Positions 45,427 through 52,731 of a stretch of 64,000 nt of DNA are shown in pieces. This DNA is from Limimaricola hongkongensis DSM 17492 (GTDB lineage: Bacteria; Pseudomonadota; Alphaproteobacteria; Rhodobacterales; Rhodobacteraceae): positions 558,001 to 622,000 of the forward strand of contig NZ_KK088650.1 of NCBI RefSeq assembly GCF_000600975.2, read 5' to 3'. The position numbers and the translations under genes were made by a program. The number at the start of each line of letters is the position of its first letter. The first letter of the stretch is position 1. The notes beneath the pieces were generated by a model. The model did no database searches. It had not been told where the DNA came from and saw nothing but the letters and a program-made list of their open reading frames with translations.

Positions 45427-47478
45427 TCAGCCGGCCCGGCGCTCGGGGTTGAAGCGGCTCGATTGCGCGACCGAGAAGCGGCCGCTGCGCACGCGGGTCA
45501 GCGCGCCTTGCCGCAACAGCGTGCCAAAGCTGCGCAACCCGTCCTCGCGGCTGATCGGGTCGGGGCTGGCCTCGCGGACCCGCTCCATCAGCTGCGGGCG
45601 CGAGAAATCCTCGGCCCCTTCGACGAAGGCGGTATAGGCGGCGGCGGCTTCGAGCAGCTCGGACAGCTCCTGCGCGCCCATCCGCGCCGCGAAGGCGGTG
45701 AAGCTCTCGGAGGGCTGCGGCGCGGGCTCGGCGGCCACGGTCTCGGCCACCGACACCCGGCGCGGGCGCACCGGGGCGGGGCGCTCCTGCGGGGCCGTCT
45801 CGGTGACATCGACCCGCTGGGCCGCGACCAGCTTGAGCGGCGCGGGGCGGGGGCGTTCGGGACGCGCATCGGCGGTCTCCGCCGCGTCCTGGCCCGGACG
45901 GGCCGGGCGGCGGGGACGGACGGCCTGGCGCAGATCGTCGCGGAAGGCCTCCTCGACCTTGGCGGGCTGGTCCACCTCGCCCAGTTGCCGCGCGGCCTCG
46001 GTGGCGGCGACGGCGGCCTTGAGCTGCGAGATCGACTCGCGGCGACGACCCGATTCGGGATCGGCCATGCGGGCATCCGTCGCCGACATGATGCGCGACA
46101 TGTCCGCCTCGTCGGTTTCGAGCGTGCGATGGGCGGCGGGCTGCCCGGCGTCGTCCTCGGCGGCGGGCGTGTCGTGCTCGGAGTGGTGCTTGGGGCGGGC
46201 TATCGGATCGACATGCTCCTGCTCATCGCCGGTCAGCGCCGACACGGCAGCCGCGATGGCGTCCTCGTTCGTGTCCTCGTTGGTATCTGGGGCTGCGGCC
46301 CGGTCCGGGCCGGTGTCGGTCATCTCCACCGAGGCCGGGCCGTCGCGCTCTAAACCCATCTCGCGCTCCAGCGCCGCCAGCTCCGCGAGCAGGGCGCGCT
46401 CGGCATCGTCCGGCAAACCGGCCTCGCCCTGCGGCTCCGGCGCCTCCGCGCCGGTGTCGACCAGGACTTCGGCGCGGTCTTCGGCCGGGGTTTCGGCCTG
46501 GGCACGCGCGTGGGGGGCGGGCTGCGCTTCGGCCATTTCGCGTGCTTCAACGGACGCCGCCTCGGCCTCGGTCCGGGCCTTGGCGCGCGTCTCGGTGTCC
46601 TGCCGCGCGGCGGTGTCGGTGTCGGTGTCGGTGTGCGCCGCTTCGGCCTCCGGCGCCTCGCTCAGCGCCTGATGCGCGCTGCCACGGGCGACCGCGCGGT
46701 CGAAATCGGCCTTGCGCATCCGCACCACGCGGGCGCGGGGCTGTTGGGCCCGGGCTTCGCTGGCGGGCGCGTCCGGTTCCCCGTCGACGGGGCTGGCAGG
46801 CGCGGCTTCGGCGGCGGGCTGCGGAGTGTCGGCTCTGGAAGACCGGGCAGGGGCGGTGTCGAACATCCCGGCCGCGCCTTGCTGCGGCGCGGGGGCGATG
46901 TCTTCCTCCTCGTCCTCCGTGGCAAGCGACGGCTGGCGACCGACCACGGCGCGGATGCGCTGCAGCTTGGCCGCGACGCTGTCGCCGTCGGGGGCCGGGC
47001 GCGGCTGGGCCGGGGCGGTCCCCGCGGCGCGCGGGGCGGCGGGTTCGGGCTGCGGGGCGGGGTCGTCTTGCGACACGGGGTCGGGCTGCGCGGTGGGCAC
47101 GGGCTTCGCGGCGGGCACGGGCTGCGGTGCCGCCTCCTGTCGCGTCTCGGGCGCTGGCGGCGCGGCGGGGGCGGGTCGGGGCGCGGGCTGCGGCGCGGCC
47201 TCGGCGGTCACGGGCGGCAGGGCCTGCGCGGCGCGCAGCACGATGCCGCTGGCATCGCTGCGGGTCTCGACCCGGCGGGCGGCCTCGCGCTCGGCGATCC
47301 GGGCCAGCATCTCGGCATCCGGCGTCGGTGGCTCGGCCCCGAAATAGCGGTCGTCGGACGCCAGGTCGCGGAAATACTCTGCGATGGCCTTCATCGTGTC
47401 GAACGAGTCGTCGAACCCCTCCAGCGTGCAGGAGAACGTGCCGTAGGACACCGTGAGTATCTTGCCTGATCCAACCAT
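45427..47478 (-). CDS. 683-aa Pro/Ala/Glu-rich protein with conserved N- and C-terminal domains, unknown function
   Basis: I do not recognise a named family. Residues 1-75 form a compact conserved-looking domain (VSYGTFSCTLEGFDDSFDTM, then a helix). Residues about 85-480 are low-complexity, rich in Pro, Ala, Glu and Asp, with a microsatellite-coded Asp-Thr run. A helical segment (about 500-540, ESISQLKAAVAATEAARQLGE) follows. The last 85 residues resemble a winged-helix-like domain (FTAFAARMGAQELSELLEAAAAYTAFVEGAEDF, FGTLLRQGALTRVRSGRF). No signal peptide or transmembrane segment is seen, so it is probably cytosolic. Divergent from thiamine pyrophosphokinase. Confidence 0.75.
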   Translation of the reverse strand: MVGSGKILTVSYGTFSCTLEGFDDSFDTMKAIAEYFRDLASDDRYFGAEPPTPDAEMLARIAEREAARRVETRSDASGIVLRAAQALPPVTAEAAPQPAPRPAPAAPPAPETRQEAAPQPVPAAKPVPTAQPDPVSQDDPAPQPEPAAPRAAGTAPAQPRPAPDGDSVAAKLQRIRAVVGRQPSLATEDEEEDIAPAPQQGAAGMFDTAPARSSRADTPQPAAEAAPASPVDGEPDAPASEARAQQPRARVVRMRKADFDRAVARGSAHQALSEAPEAEAAHTDTDTDTAARQDTETRAKARTEAEAASVEAREMAEAQPAPHARAQAETPAEDRAEVLVDTGAEAPEPQGEAGLPDDAERALLAELAALEREMGLERDGPASVEMTDTGPDRAAAPDTNEDTNEDAIAAAVSALTGDEQEHVDPIARPKHHSEHDTPAAEDDAGQPAAHRTLETDEADMSRIMSATDARMADPESGRRRESISQLKAAVAATEAARQLGEVDQPAKVEEAFRDDLRQAVRPRRPARPGQDAAETADARPERPRPAPLKLVAAQRVDVTETAPQERPAPVRPRRVSVAETVAAEPAPQPSESFTAFAARMGAQELSELLEAAAAYTAFVEGAEDFSRPQLMERVREASPDPISREDGLRSFGTLLRQGALTRVRSGRFSVAQSSRFNPERRAG

Positions 47479-47621
47479 CTGAGTGCTCGCTTTCTACCCT
47501 GTCCGTCCCGATGTAGCAGGGAATGGGTTTGAAACGGGATCACGACATGGGTGGCCATGGGATGATTTCATGGCAAAACCGCGGCGGACCGTTCGATGCG
47601 CGGGGATGATGGGAGATGGCC

Positions 47622-48293
47622 ATGGCGATTGTCCAGAGCGGCGAGGCGGTGACGCTTCTGGGGGGCGGCGCGCTCGGCGCGGACGACCTGGCGCTGGCGC
47701 TGGCGCGCGCGCCGCGTCTGGTGGCCGCCGATGGCGGGGCCCGTCATGCCGCCGCGGCGGGGCAGGCGCCGATGGCGGTGATCGGCGACATGGACAGCCT
47801 CGGCGATGCCGCCGCGCGTTTCGCCGACCGGCTGCACGAGATCGCCGAACAGGACAGCACCGATTTCGACAAGGCGTTGCGCAACATCGACGCGCCGCTG
47901 GTGCTCGCCGTGGGGTTCACGGGCGGGCGGCTCGATCACGAGCTGGCGGTCTTTCACGGGCTGGTGGCGCGGCCCGAGCGGCGCTGCCTGCTGATCGGGG
48001 CCGAGAGCCTCGTGTTCCTCTGCCCGCCCCGGATCGGGCTCGATCTCGCGCCGGGCACGCCGTTCTCGCTGTTTCCGATGGGAGAGGTCGGCTGCGTCTC
48101 GCAAGGGCTGCGCTGGCCCACCGCTGGCATCGATTTCGCGCCCGCGCGGCGGGTCGGGACGTCGAACGAGGTGACGGGGCCGGTGACGCTGCGCTGCGAC
48201 GCGCCGCTGATGCTCGGCCTTGCGCCGCGCGCGGCGCTCGACGCGGTGATCGCGGCGCTGCTTGCCGCGCCGCGCGGCTGGCCCGCCCGCTAG
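47622..48293 (+). CDS. thiamine pyrophosphokinase
   Basis: The 223-residue enzyme transfers pyrophosphate from ATP to thiamine to give thiamine pyrophosphate. Conserved blocks: VAADGGARHA, the metal-binding VIGDMDSLGD, EQDSTDFDKALRNI and the substrate-site FTGGRLDHELAVFHGL. The C-terminal beta domain (about 140-215) binds thiamine. The start at 47622 sits 6 nt after GGGAG; an ATG two codons earlier abuts that site and is less likely. It stands alone on the plus strand, about 100 bp before ribBX. Confidence 0.88.
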   Translation: MAIVQSGEAVTLLGGGALGADDLALALARAPRLVAADGGARHAAAAGQAPMAVIGDMDSLGDAAARFADRLHEIAEQDSTDFDKALRNIDAPLVLAVGFTGGRLDHELAVFHGLVARPERRCLLIGAESLVFLCPPRIGLDLAPGTPFSLFPMGEVGCVSQGLRWPTAGIDFAPARRVGTSNEVTGPVTLRCDAPLMLGLAPRAALDAVIAALLAAPRGWPAR

Positions 48294-48397
48294 GCGCGAG
48301 GTCAGCCCGGCGCGCGGGCTTGCGGGCTTTGCAAAGCCGCCTTCAGCCGTTATCTGCACGGACATCCCGCCACCGCGCCAATCGTCAGGAACCGCCA

Positions 48398-49528
48398 GTG
48401 ACCGAAGCCTTCGAAACCCCCGGCCCCGTGGAGCGCGACTGGTCGGACGCGATCAGCCCGATCGACGAGATCATCGCCGACGCCCGCAACGGGCGCATGT
48501 TCATCCTCGTCGACCACGAGGACCGCGAGAACGAGGGCGATCTCGTGATCCCCGCACAGATGGCGACGCCCGACGCGATCAACTTCATGGCCACCCATGG
48601 CCGCGGCCTGATCTGCCTGTCGCTGCCGCGCGACCGGATCGACGCGCTGGGCCTGCCCTTGATGTCGACCAACAACTCCTCGCGCCACGAGACCGCCTTC
48701 ACCGTGTCGATCGAGGCGCGCGAGGGCGTGTCGACCGGCATCTCGGCGCAGGACCGCGCGCTCACCGTCGCCGTCGCCATCGACGGCACCAAGACCGCCG
48801 CCGACATCGCGACGCCCGGCCACGTCTTTCCGCTGCGCGCCCGCGAGGGCGGGGTGCTGGTCCGGGCGGGCCACACCGAGGCGGCGGTCGATATCTCGCG
48901 TCTCGCGGGGCTCAACCCGTCGGGCGTGATCTGCGAGATCATGAAGGAGGACGGGACCATGGCCCGTCTGCCCGATCTCGTCGCCTTCGCGCAGCGCCAC
49001 AACCTCAAGATCGGCACGATCAGCGACCTGATCGCCTATCGCCGCCGCCACGACAATCTCGTGAAGCTGCGCGACGAGCAGCAAATCCAGTCCGAATTCG
49101 GCGGCGACTGGACCTTGCGCGTCTATACCGACACCACGCAGGGCGCCGAGCATATCGCGCTCATCAAGGGCGACATTTCGGGCGACGCGCCGGTGCTGAC
49201 CCGGATGCACACGCTCGACCCGATGCTCGACGTGGTGGGCACCGGCCCCAAGGGCCGGGCGCGCGAATTCGGCGATGCCATGCAGGCGATCGCCGACGAA
49301 GGCCGCGGCGTGCTGGTGCTCTTGCGCGATCTGCACATGAAGCTCGCCACCACCGAAGAGCATTCGCCGCACGTGCTGCGCCAATACGGTCTCGGCGCGC
49401 AGATCCTCTCCTCGCTCGGCCTGTCGAAGATCGTGCTGCTGACCAATTCCCCCAAACCCCGCGTGGTCGGGCTCGATGCCTACGGGCTCGAGATCACCGA
49501 CACCCGCAAGATCTCGGAGATCGGATGA
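48398..49528 (+). CDS. ribB: 3,4-dihydroxy-2-butanone 4-phosphate synthase fused to a degenerate GTP cyclohydrolase II domain (RibBX type)
   Basis: The 376-residue protein (GTG start after CAGGAACCGCCA) has an N-terminal DHBP synthase domain at about 1-205: FILVDHEDRENEGDLVIPAQ, THGRGLICLSL, STGISAQDRALT, RAREGGVLVRAGHTEAAVD. The C-terminal part (about 210-376) aligns with GTP cyclohydrolase II (EHIALIKGDI, DEGRGVLVLLRD, YGLGAQILSSLGLSKIVLLTNSPK), but the zinc cysteines are missing and the catalytic EGRG block reads DLHM. So it should make DHBP only; a separate ribA is expected elsewhere. Such RibBX hybrids are known in Proteobacteria. It overlaps ribH. Confidence 0.9.
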   Translation: MTEAFETPGPVERDWSDAISPIDEIIADARNGRMFILVDHEDRENEGDLVIPAQMATPDAINFMATHGRGLICLSLPRDRIDALGLPLMSTNNSSRHETAFTVSIEAREGVSTGISAQDRALTVAVAIDGTKTAADIATPGHVFPLRAREGGVLVRAGHTEAAVDISRLAGLNPSGVICEIMKEDGTMARLPDLVAFAQRHNLKIGTISDLIAYRRRHDNLVKLRDEQQIQSEFGGDWTLRVYTDTTQGAEHIALIKGDISGDAPVLTRMHTLDPMLDVVGTGPKGRAREFGDAMQAIADEGRGVLVLLRDLHMKLATTEEHSPHVLRQYGLGAQILSSLGLSKIVLLTNSPKPRVVGLDAYGLEITDTRKISEIG

Positions 49529-50043
49529 TGGCCGGCCCCACCCACCACGCGCTCGCGCGTCCCGAATTCGACGACGGCCCGAAGATCCTCATCGTCGTCG
49601 CCCCCTATTACAAGGACATCGCCGACGGGCTCGTCGCCGGTGCCATGGCCGAGATCGAGGCCGCCGGTGGCAGCTACGAGGTCACGGAGATGCCCGGCGC
49701 GCTGGAGCTGCCCACCGCCATCGGCATCGCCGCGCGGATGGGCGAATATGACGGCTTCGTCGCACTTGGCTGCGTGATCCGCGGCGAGACCACGCATTAC
49801 GACACCGTGTGCAACGACAGCTCGCGCGGGCTGACGCTTCTGGGGCTGCAGGGGCTGTGCATCGGCAACGGCATCCTGACGGTCGAGAATTACGAACAGG
49901 CCGCGGTGCGCGCCGACCCGGACGGCCAGAACAAGGGCGGCGGCGCGGCGGCGGCGGCGCTGCACCTGGTGGCGCTGTCGCGCCGGCTGGGGCGCAAGGA
50001 CAAGGGGCTCGGCTTTACCGCCGACCGGCTGGGAGAGGGCTGA
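49525..50043 (+). CDS. ribH: 6,7-dimethyl-8-ribityllumazine synthase
   Basis: The 172-residue enzyme condenses DHBP with a ribitylaminouracil in the penultimate riboflavin step. Signature blocks: ILIVVAPYYKDIADGLVAGAMAEIE, EMPGALELPTAIGIAAR, GFVALGCVIRGETTHYD and ENYEQAAVRADPDGQNKGGGAAAAALHLVAL. The ATG at 49525 overlaps the ribB stop (ATGATG, where TGA is the stop), so the Met may be either of the first two codons. It is the middle gene of ribB-ribH-nusB; TGATG joins it to nusB. Confidence 0.94.
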   Translation: MMAGPTHHALARPEFDDGPKILIVVAPYYKDIADGLVAGAMAEIEAAGGSYEVTEMPGALELPTAIGIAARMGEYDGFVALGCVIRGETTHYDTVCNDSSRGLTLLGLQGLCIGNGILTVENYEQAAVRADPDGQNKGGGAAAAALHLVALSRRLGRKDKGLGFTADRLGEG

Positions 50044-50510
50044 TGGCCGAATCGAACACCCAAAAGCGCCGGATGCGTTCCGCCTCGCGCATGTATGCCG
50101 TGCAGGCGCTGTTCCAGATGGAGGCCTCCGAGCAGTCCGTCGACCGCGTCATGCGCGAATTCGAAACGCATCGCTTCGGCGCCGTCTACGAGGAAGGCGA
50201 ATGGGAGGAGGGCGATCTGGCCACCTTCCGCGGCCTGATGGAGGGCGCGGTCGAGGAGCAGGCCGCGATCGACCAGATGACGCATCGCGCGCTGGTCGCG
50301 AAATGGCCGATCGCCCGGATCGACCCGACCTTGCGCGCGCTGTTTCGTGCCGCGGGCGCCGAGATGCTCGGCAAGGTGACGCCGCCCAAGGTGGTGATCG
50401 TCGAGTTCGTGGAGATCGCCAAGGCGTTCTACCCCGATGGCCGCGAGCCGAAGTTCGTCAACGCGGTGCTCGATCACATGGCGCGCGAGGCCCGGCCCGA
50501 GGCGTTCTGA
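50043..50510 (+). CDS. nusB: transcription antitermination factor NusB
   Basis: The 155-residue NusB binds boxA with NusE (S10) in rRNA antitermination. It shows the family pattern: an N-terminal RMRSASRMYAVQALFQMEASEQSVDRVMREFETHR, the central MTHRALVAKWPIARIDPTLRALFRAAGAEM and the C-terminal PPKVVIVEFVEIAKAFYPDGREPKFVNAVLDHMARE. TGATG overlap with ribH is the common alphaproteobacterial ribH-nusB arrangement. A hairpin lies 41-65 bp after the stop. Confidence 0.94.
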   Translation: MAESNTQKRRMRSASRMYAVQALFQMEASEQSVDRVMREFETHRFGAVYEEGEWEEGDLATFRGLMEGAVEEQAAIDQMTHRALVAKWPIARIDPTLRALFRAAGAEMLGKVTPPKVVIVEFVEIAKAFYPDGREPKFVNAVLDHMAREARPEAF

Positions 50511-50550
50511 ACGCCCGGCCCCGATCAAGGCGCCGGATGCAATCGAAAGA

Positions 50551-50575
50551 GGGGCGTGGCCGATGGCCGCGCCCC
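50551..50575 (+). terminator. hairpin terminator after nusB
   Basis: GGGGCG (50551-) pairs with CGCCCC (-50575), and GGCC pairs with GGCC inside it around GAT. It ends in CTTGCC with a short T run. It probably ends the rib-nusB transcript and faces the 6S-like RNA gene. Confidence 0.5.
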
Positions 50576-50684
50576 TTGCCTTGTGGGCCGGTTCTTCTGG
50601 GGGAAAGCGCGGCCCGGCTGCCGGCGATCCGCGTTTCGGGCATCGCCCGGGGCGATGGCCGCGCCGGAAAGGTTCGGGCTGGGG

Positions 50685-50853
50685 AAAAGTGGCGGGAACC
50701 GCAGCGACCGTAGGGGTGAGAATTCCCGGGGACCTGTGTATACAGGTGGGCGCCAGGTAAACGAACCAGGGTCCGCACAGAGCCAGCTCCCGTGGAATTG
50801 CTTAAGGCCTCTGGAATTTGACCCCTTGGCACGAGAAGAGCAGAACCCGCCGC
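50685..50853 (-). ncRNA. ssrS: candidate 6S RNA
   Basis: A 426-bp gene-free gap holds this structured element. On the minus strand the ends pair (GCGGCGGG, 50853-50846, with CCCGCCAC, 50696-50689, one mismatch). A smaller helix follows (CTGC/GCGG), then AGGGGT-type and GGAATT-type helices (50826-50813 with 50726-50712). A central bubble carries ACCTGT-ATAC-ACAGGT (50747-50732) on its 3' side, and a terminal helix (GGGAGCTGG/CCTGGCGCCC) closes the structure. The 3' end runs into TTTT. Length about 169 nt. This rod with paired ends, central bubble and side hairpin is the 6S RNA architecture; the assignment is structural, without homology support. SRP and tmRNA signatures are absent. Confidence 0.55.
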
Positions 50854-50858
50854 GACCA

Positions 50859-50887
50859 CACCTAGGATCGCACGCCGGGCATGACAA
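50859..50887 (-). promoter_or_regulatory. candidate promoter of the 6S-like RNA
   Basis: On the minus strand, TTGTCA (50887-50882) and TAGGTG (50864-50859) are separated by exactly 17 bp. They predict transcription start at about 50853, the first base of the closing helix of the RNA. The -35 is good and the -10 is poor. Confidence 0.5.
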
Positions 50888-50936
50888 GGGGCCGCGGCCG
50901 GTCTTTCGTGGCTTGCGGCGTGTTGCCCGATTGTTC

Positions 50937-51482
50937 ATGATGGCGCCCATGCCGGATGATTGGGACGATTGGGACGAGAGCCCGCGCCGCGCGGCGGCCT
51001 TGCCCGAAGATGCGCTGTCGGCGGAGGCGCTGGCGCGCCCGCGCGCCGAGCCGCAGCCGGGCCAGCTTCTCGCGCGGGGCGTCTGTCGCCATCTGCTGGG
51101 CCATGGTTTCGTGACGGTCGAGGAGTTCGTGCCCGCGCCGGGGCTTCGGGTCGACGTGATGGCGATGGGGCCCAAGGGCGAGATCTGGGTGATCGAATGC
51201 AAATCCTCGCGCGCCGATTTCACCTCGGACCGCAAATGGCAGGGCTATCTCGAATATTGCGACCGCTATTTCTGGGCGGTGGACGACGCGTTCCCGCTGG
51301 AGCTTCTGCCCGAGGAGACGGGGGTCATCGTCGCCGACGGCTATGACGCGGAGATCGTGACCATGGCGCCCGAGGCCCGGCTCGCGGGCGCCCGGCGCAA
51401 ATCGATGCTGCAGAAATTCGCGCGCCATGCCGCGCTGCGCTGGCACAAGGCGCGCGATCCGGCGATCAGCCTTTCTTCTTGA
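50937..51482 (+). CDS. mmcB: MmcB-family DNA repair protein
   Basis: The protein is 181 residues from the first ATG (alternatives at 50940 and 50949). The C-terminal two thirds match MmcB: QLLARGVCRHLLGHGFVTVEEFVPAPGLRVDVMAMGPKGEIWVIECKSSRADFTSDRKWQGYLEYCDRYFWAVDDAFP, a restriction-nuclease-like fold with Asp and ECK catalytic-type residues. MmcB is a DNA-damage-response protein studied in Caulobacter. No clear SD site is seen. An N-terminal DDWDDWDES stretch precedes it. It diverges from the 6S-like RNA and converges on a small minus gene that overlaps its last 17 bases. Confidence 0.83.
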   Translation: MMAPMPDDWDDWDESPRRAAALPEDALSAEALARPRAEPQPGQLLARGVCRHLLGHGFVTVEEFVPAPGLRVDVMAMGPKGEIWVIECKSSRADFTSDRKWQGYLEYCDRYFWAVDDAFPLELLPEETGVIVADGYDAEIVTMAPEARLAGARRKSMLQKFARHAALRWHKARDPAISLSS

Positions 51483-51660
51483 CCGAGCGCGCGGCGCGCG
51501 CGGCGGCCATGATCTCCTCGGCGATGTCATCGGCCTCGTCGGGGTCGAAATCCATCGGGATCTCGGTCGCCCCGGCTTCGATGAACAGCCGCACCATGCC
51601 CTGATCGGTCGGGCCGATCTGCAGATTCGCCTCGATGTCGCGTTCGGTGTCGATGCCCAT
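51466..51660 (-). CDS. small conserved acidic protein (DUF6324-like)
   Basis: The 64-residue protein reads MGIDTERDIEANLQIGP..., has a strongly acidic middle (PMDFDPDEADDIAEEIMAAA), and ends in a basic SVKKKG tail. I believe this matches a small Rhodobacteraceae family (DUF6324), but the number is from memory. Its 3' end overlaps the 3' end of mmcB by 17 nt (convergent). The start was set at the ATG that gives the conserved MGIDTE-type N-terminus behind AAAGGAACCGAC. Function unknown. Confidence 0.7.
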   Translation of the reverse strand: MGIDTERDIEANLQIGPTDQGMVRLFIEAGATEIPMDFDPDEADDIAEEIMAAARAARSVKKKG

Positions 51661-51800
51661 GTCGGTTCCTTTCAAAGCTGAACCTGTCCCTAGCGCCGCC
51701 GCGCCCGCCGGGCAAGACGGGCGACCTTGCGGCAAAGCGGGCCGCAAGGGCCGGGGAGGGGGTTGCAATCCCGCGCGCGCGGCGCTAATTCCGCCCCAGT

Positions 51801-51877
51801 GCCGCCTTAGCTCAGTTGGTTAGAGCGCTGGATTGTGGATCCAGAGGTCTCCTGTTCAAGCCAGGAAGGCGGTACCA
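51801..51877 (+). tRNA. tRNA-His (GUG)
   Basis: The complete cloverleaf with encoded CCA: acceptor GCCGCCT/AGGCGGT, anticodon stem CTGGA/TCCAG around TTGTGGA (anticodon GUG), T-loop TTCAAGC. The base before position 1 is T, so no G-1 is encoded. G1-U72 and discriminator A73 are present, the alphaproteobacterial type. Confidence 0.95.
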
Positions 51878-52056
51878 CCTCCCTCTCCCCCGGAATCGCG
51901 AAGATGTGACCGCATCGCCCTGACGCGGAATGCGGCGCACGCCCATATCTGCGGAGTGCGGCGCCACGCTGCCGCATCGTGGCCCGAGGGCCGCTTCCCC
52001 ATGTTGGACGGACGGCCCGGACGGGCGCGTCACCGGCAATGCAGGGGAGGACGTGC

Positions 52057-52401
52057 ATGACACATCGACATCATTGGCAGGACTGGATCTATGCGGCGAT
52101 CGGCGCATGGCTGGTCGTATCGCCCTGGTTTCTGGGGATGGCGGGGGGCGCGCTTTGGGTGCTCGTGGCGCTCGGGGCGATCGTGGTCGCGCTGGCCGCC
52201 ACCGCGATGATGCGCGAAAGCGCGCAGGACGGGGCCGATTTCGCGGTCGCCGTCTTCGCGGTGCTGATCGTGGCCACGCCTTGGGTGCTGGGCTTTTCCG
52301 GCACCGGCATCGCGGCCTGGAACCCGGTGATCTGCGGGCTGGTGCTCGCGGTCGCGGCGTTGTGGACCCACCTGATGCCGCATGAAGGCGGTCACGCCTG
52401 A
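52057..52401 (+). CDS. SPW-repeat membrane protein
   Basis: The 114-residue membrane protein has two copies of the SPW motif: WLVVSPWFLGMAGGALW in helix region 1 and IVATPWVLGFSGTGIAAWNPVICGL in region 2, with four hydrophobic segments in total and His-rich ends (MTHRHHW and HEGGHA). SPW-repeat proteins are small membrane proteins of unknown role, found in many actinobacteria and alphaproteobacteria. The ATG follows a strong GCAGGGGAGG site. It is probably monocistronic, downstream of the tRNA-His. Confidence 0.85.
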   Translation: MTHRHHWQDWIYAAIGAWLVVSPWFLGMAGGALWVLVALGAIVVALAATAMMRESAQDGADFAVAVFAVLIVATPWVLGFSGTGIAAWNPVICGLVLAVAALWTHLMPHEGGHA

Positions 52402-52422
52402 CACCGCCCGGCCGCGCGGGGC

Positions 52423-52731
52423 CTACTCCGCGCGGTCGATCTCGATGCTTTGCCGGAACGCGCCGTCGCGCGCGTAGACCAGCACCCGGTCGTCGGTCGT
52501 GACCACCGCGATCCAGTCGGCGCCTTGGGTGAACGCCATGGGCGCGGCCCCCTCGGGCAGGGCGATCCGCTCGGGCAGCGGCAGCGCCTCGGCATTCAGG
52601 CGGATGACAAGCGCCGCGATCAGCACTAGGAAGCCTGCGATCATCACGCCCGCCAGAGCGATCACCAGCCATTTGAGCCATTTCAGCTCGGGCGGGATCT
52701 TGACCGGGCCGTCTGTCTCGGGAGCCTGCAT
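52423..52731 (-). CDS. small single-pass membrane protein, unknown function (DUF6476-like)
   Basis: The 102-residue protein has a cytosolic N-terminus with charged WLKWL, one transmembrane helix (LVIALAGVMIAGFLVLIAALVI), and a periplasmic beta-rich domain (TQGADWIAVVTTDDRVLVYARDGAFRQSIEI). I associate it tentatively with DUF6476, a Rhodobacteraceae family often beside rluD. Its ATG overlaps the divergent rluD ATG by two bases, so the two 5' regions lie within each other's coding sequence. Confidence 0.65.
   Translation of the reverse strand: MQAPETDGPVKIPPELKWLKWLVIALAGVMIAGFLVLIAALVIRLNAEALPLPERIALPEGAAPMAFTQGADWIAVVTTDDRVLVYARDGAFRQSIEIDRAE

Noticed and set aside
50843-50857. GAAC-N7-GACC resembling an alphaproteobacterial LexA box upstream of mmcB
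   Set aside because: One mismatch from the consensus, 80 bp from the start codon, and inside the 5' end of the predicted 6S-like RNA; probably coincidental.
50458-50859. Minus-strand reading frame through the nusB-mmcB gap
   Set aside because: No family resemblance and Arg/Pro-rich translation; the region is better explained by a structured RNA and its promoter.
50577-50936. SRP RNA or tmRNA in the same gap
   Set aside because: No GGAAGCAGCC-type SRP motif, no tag-peptide frame or tRNA-like ends.
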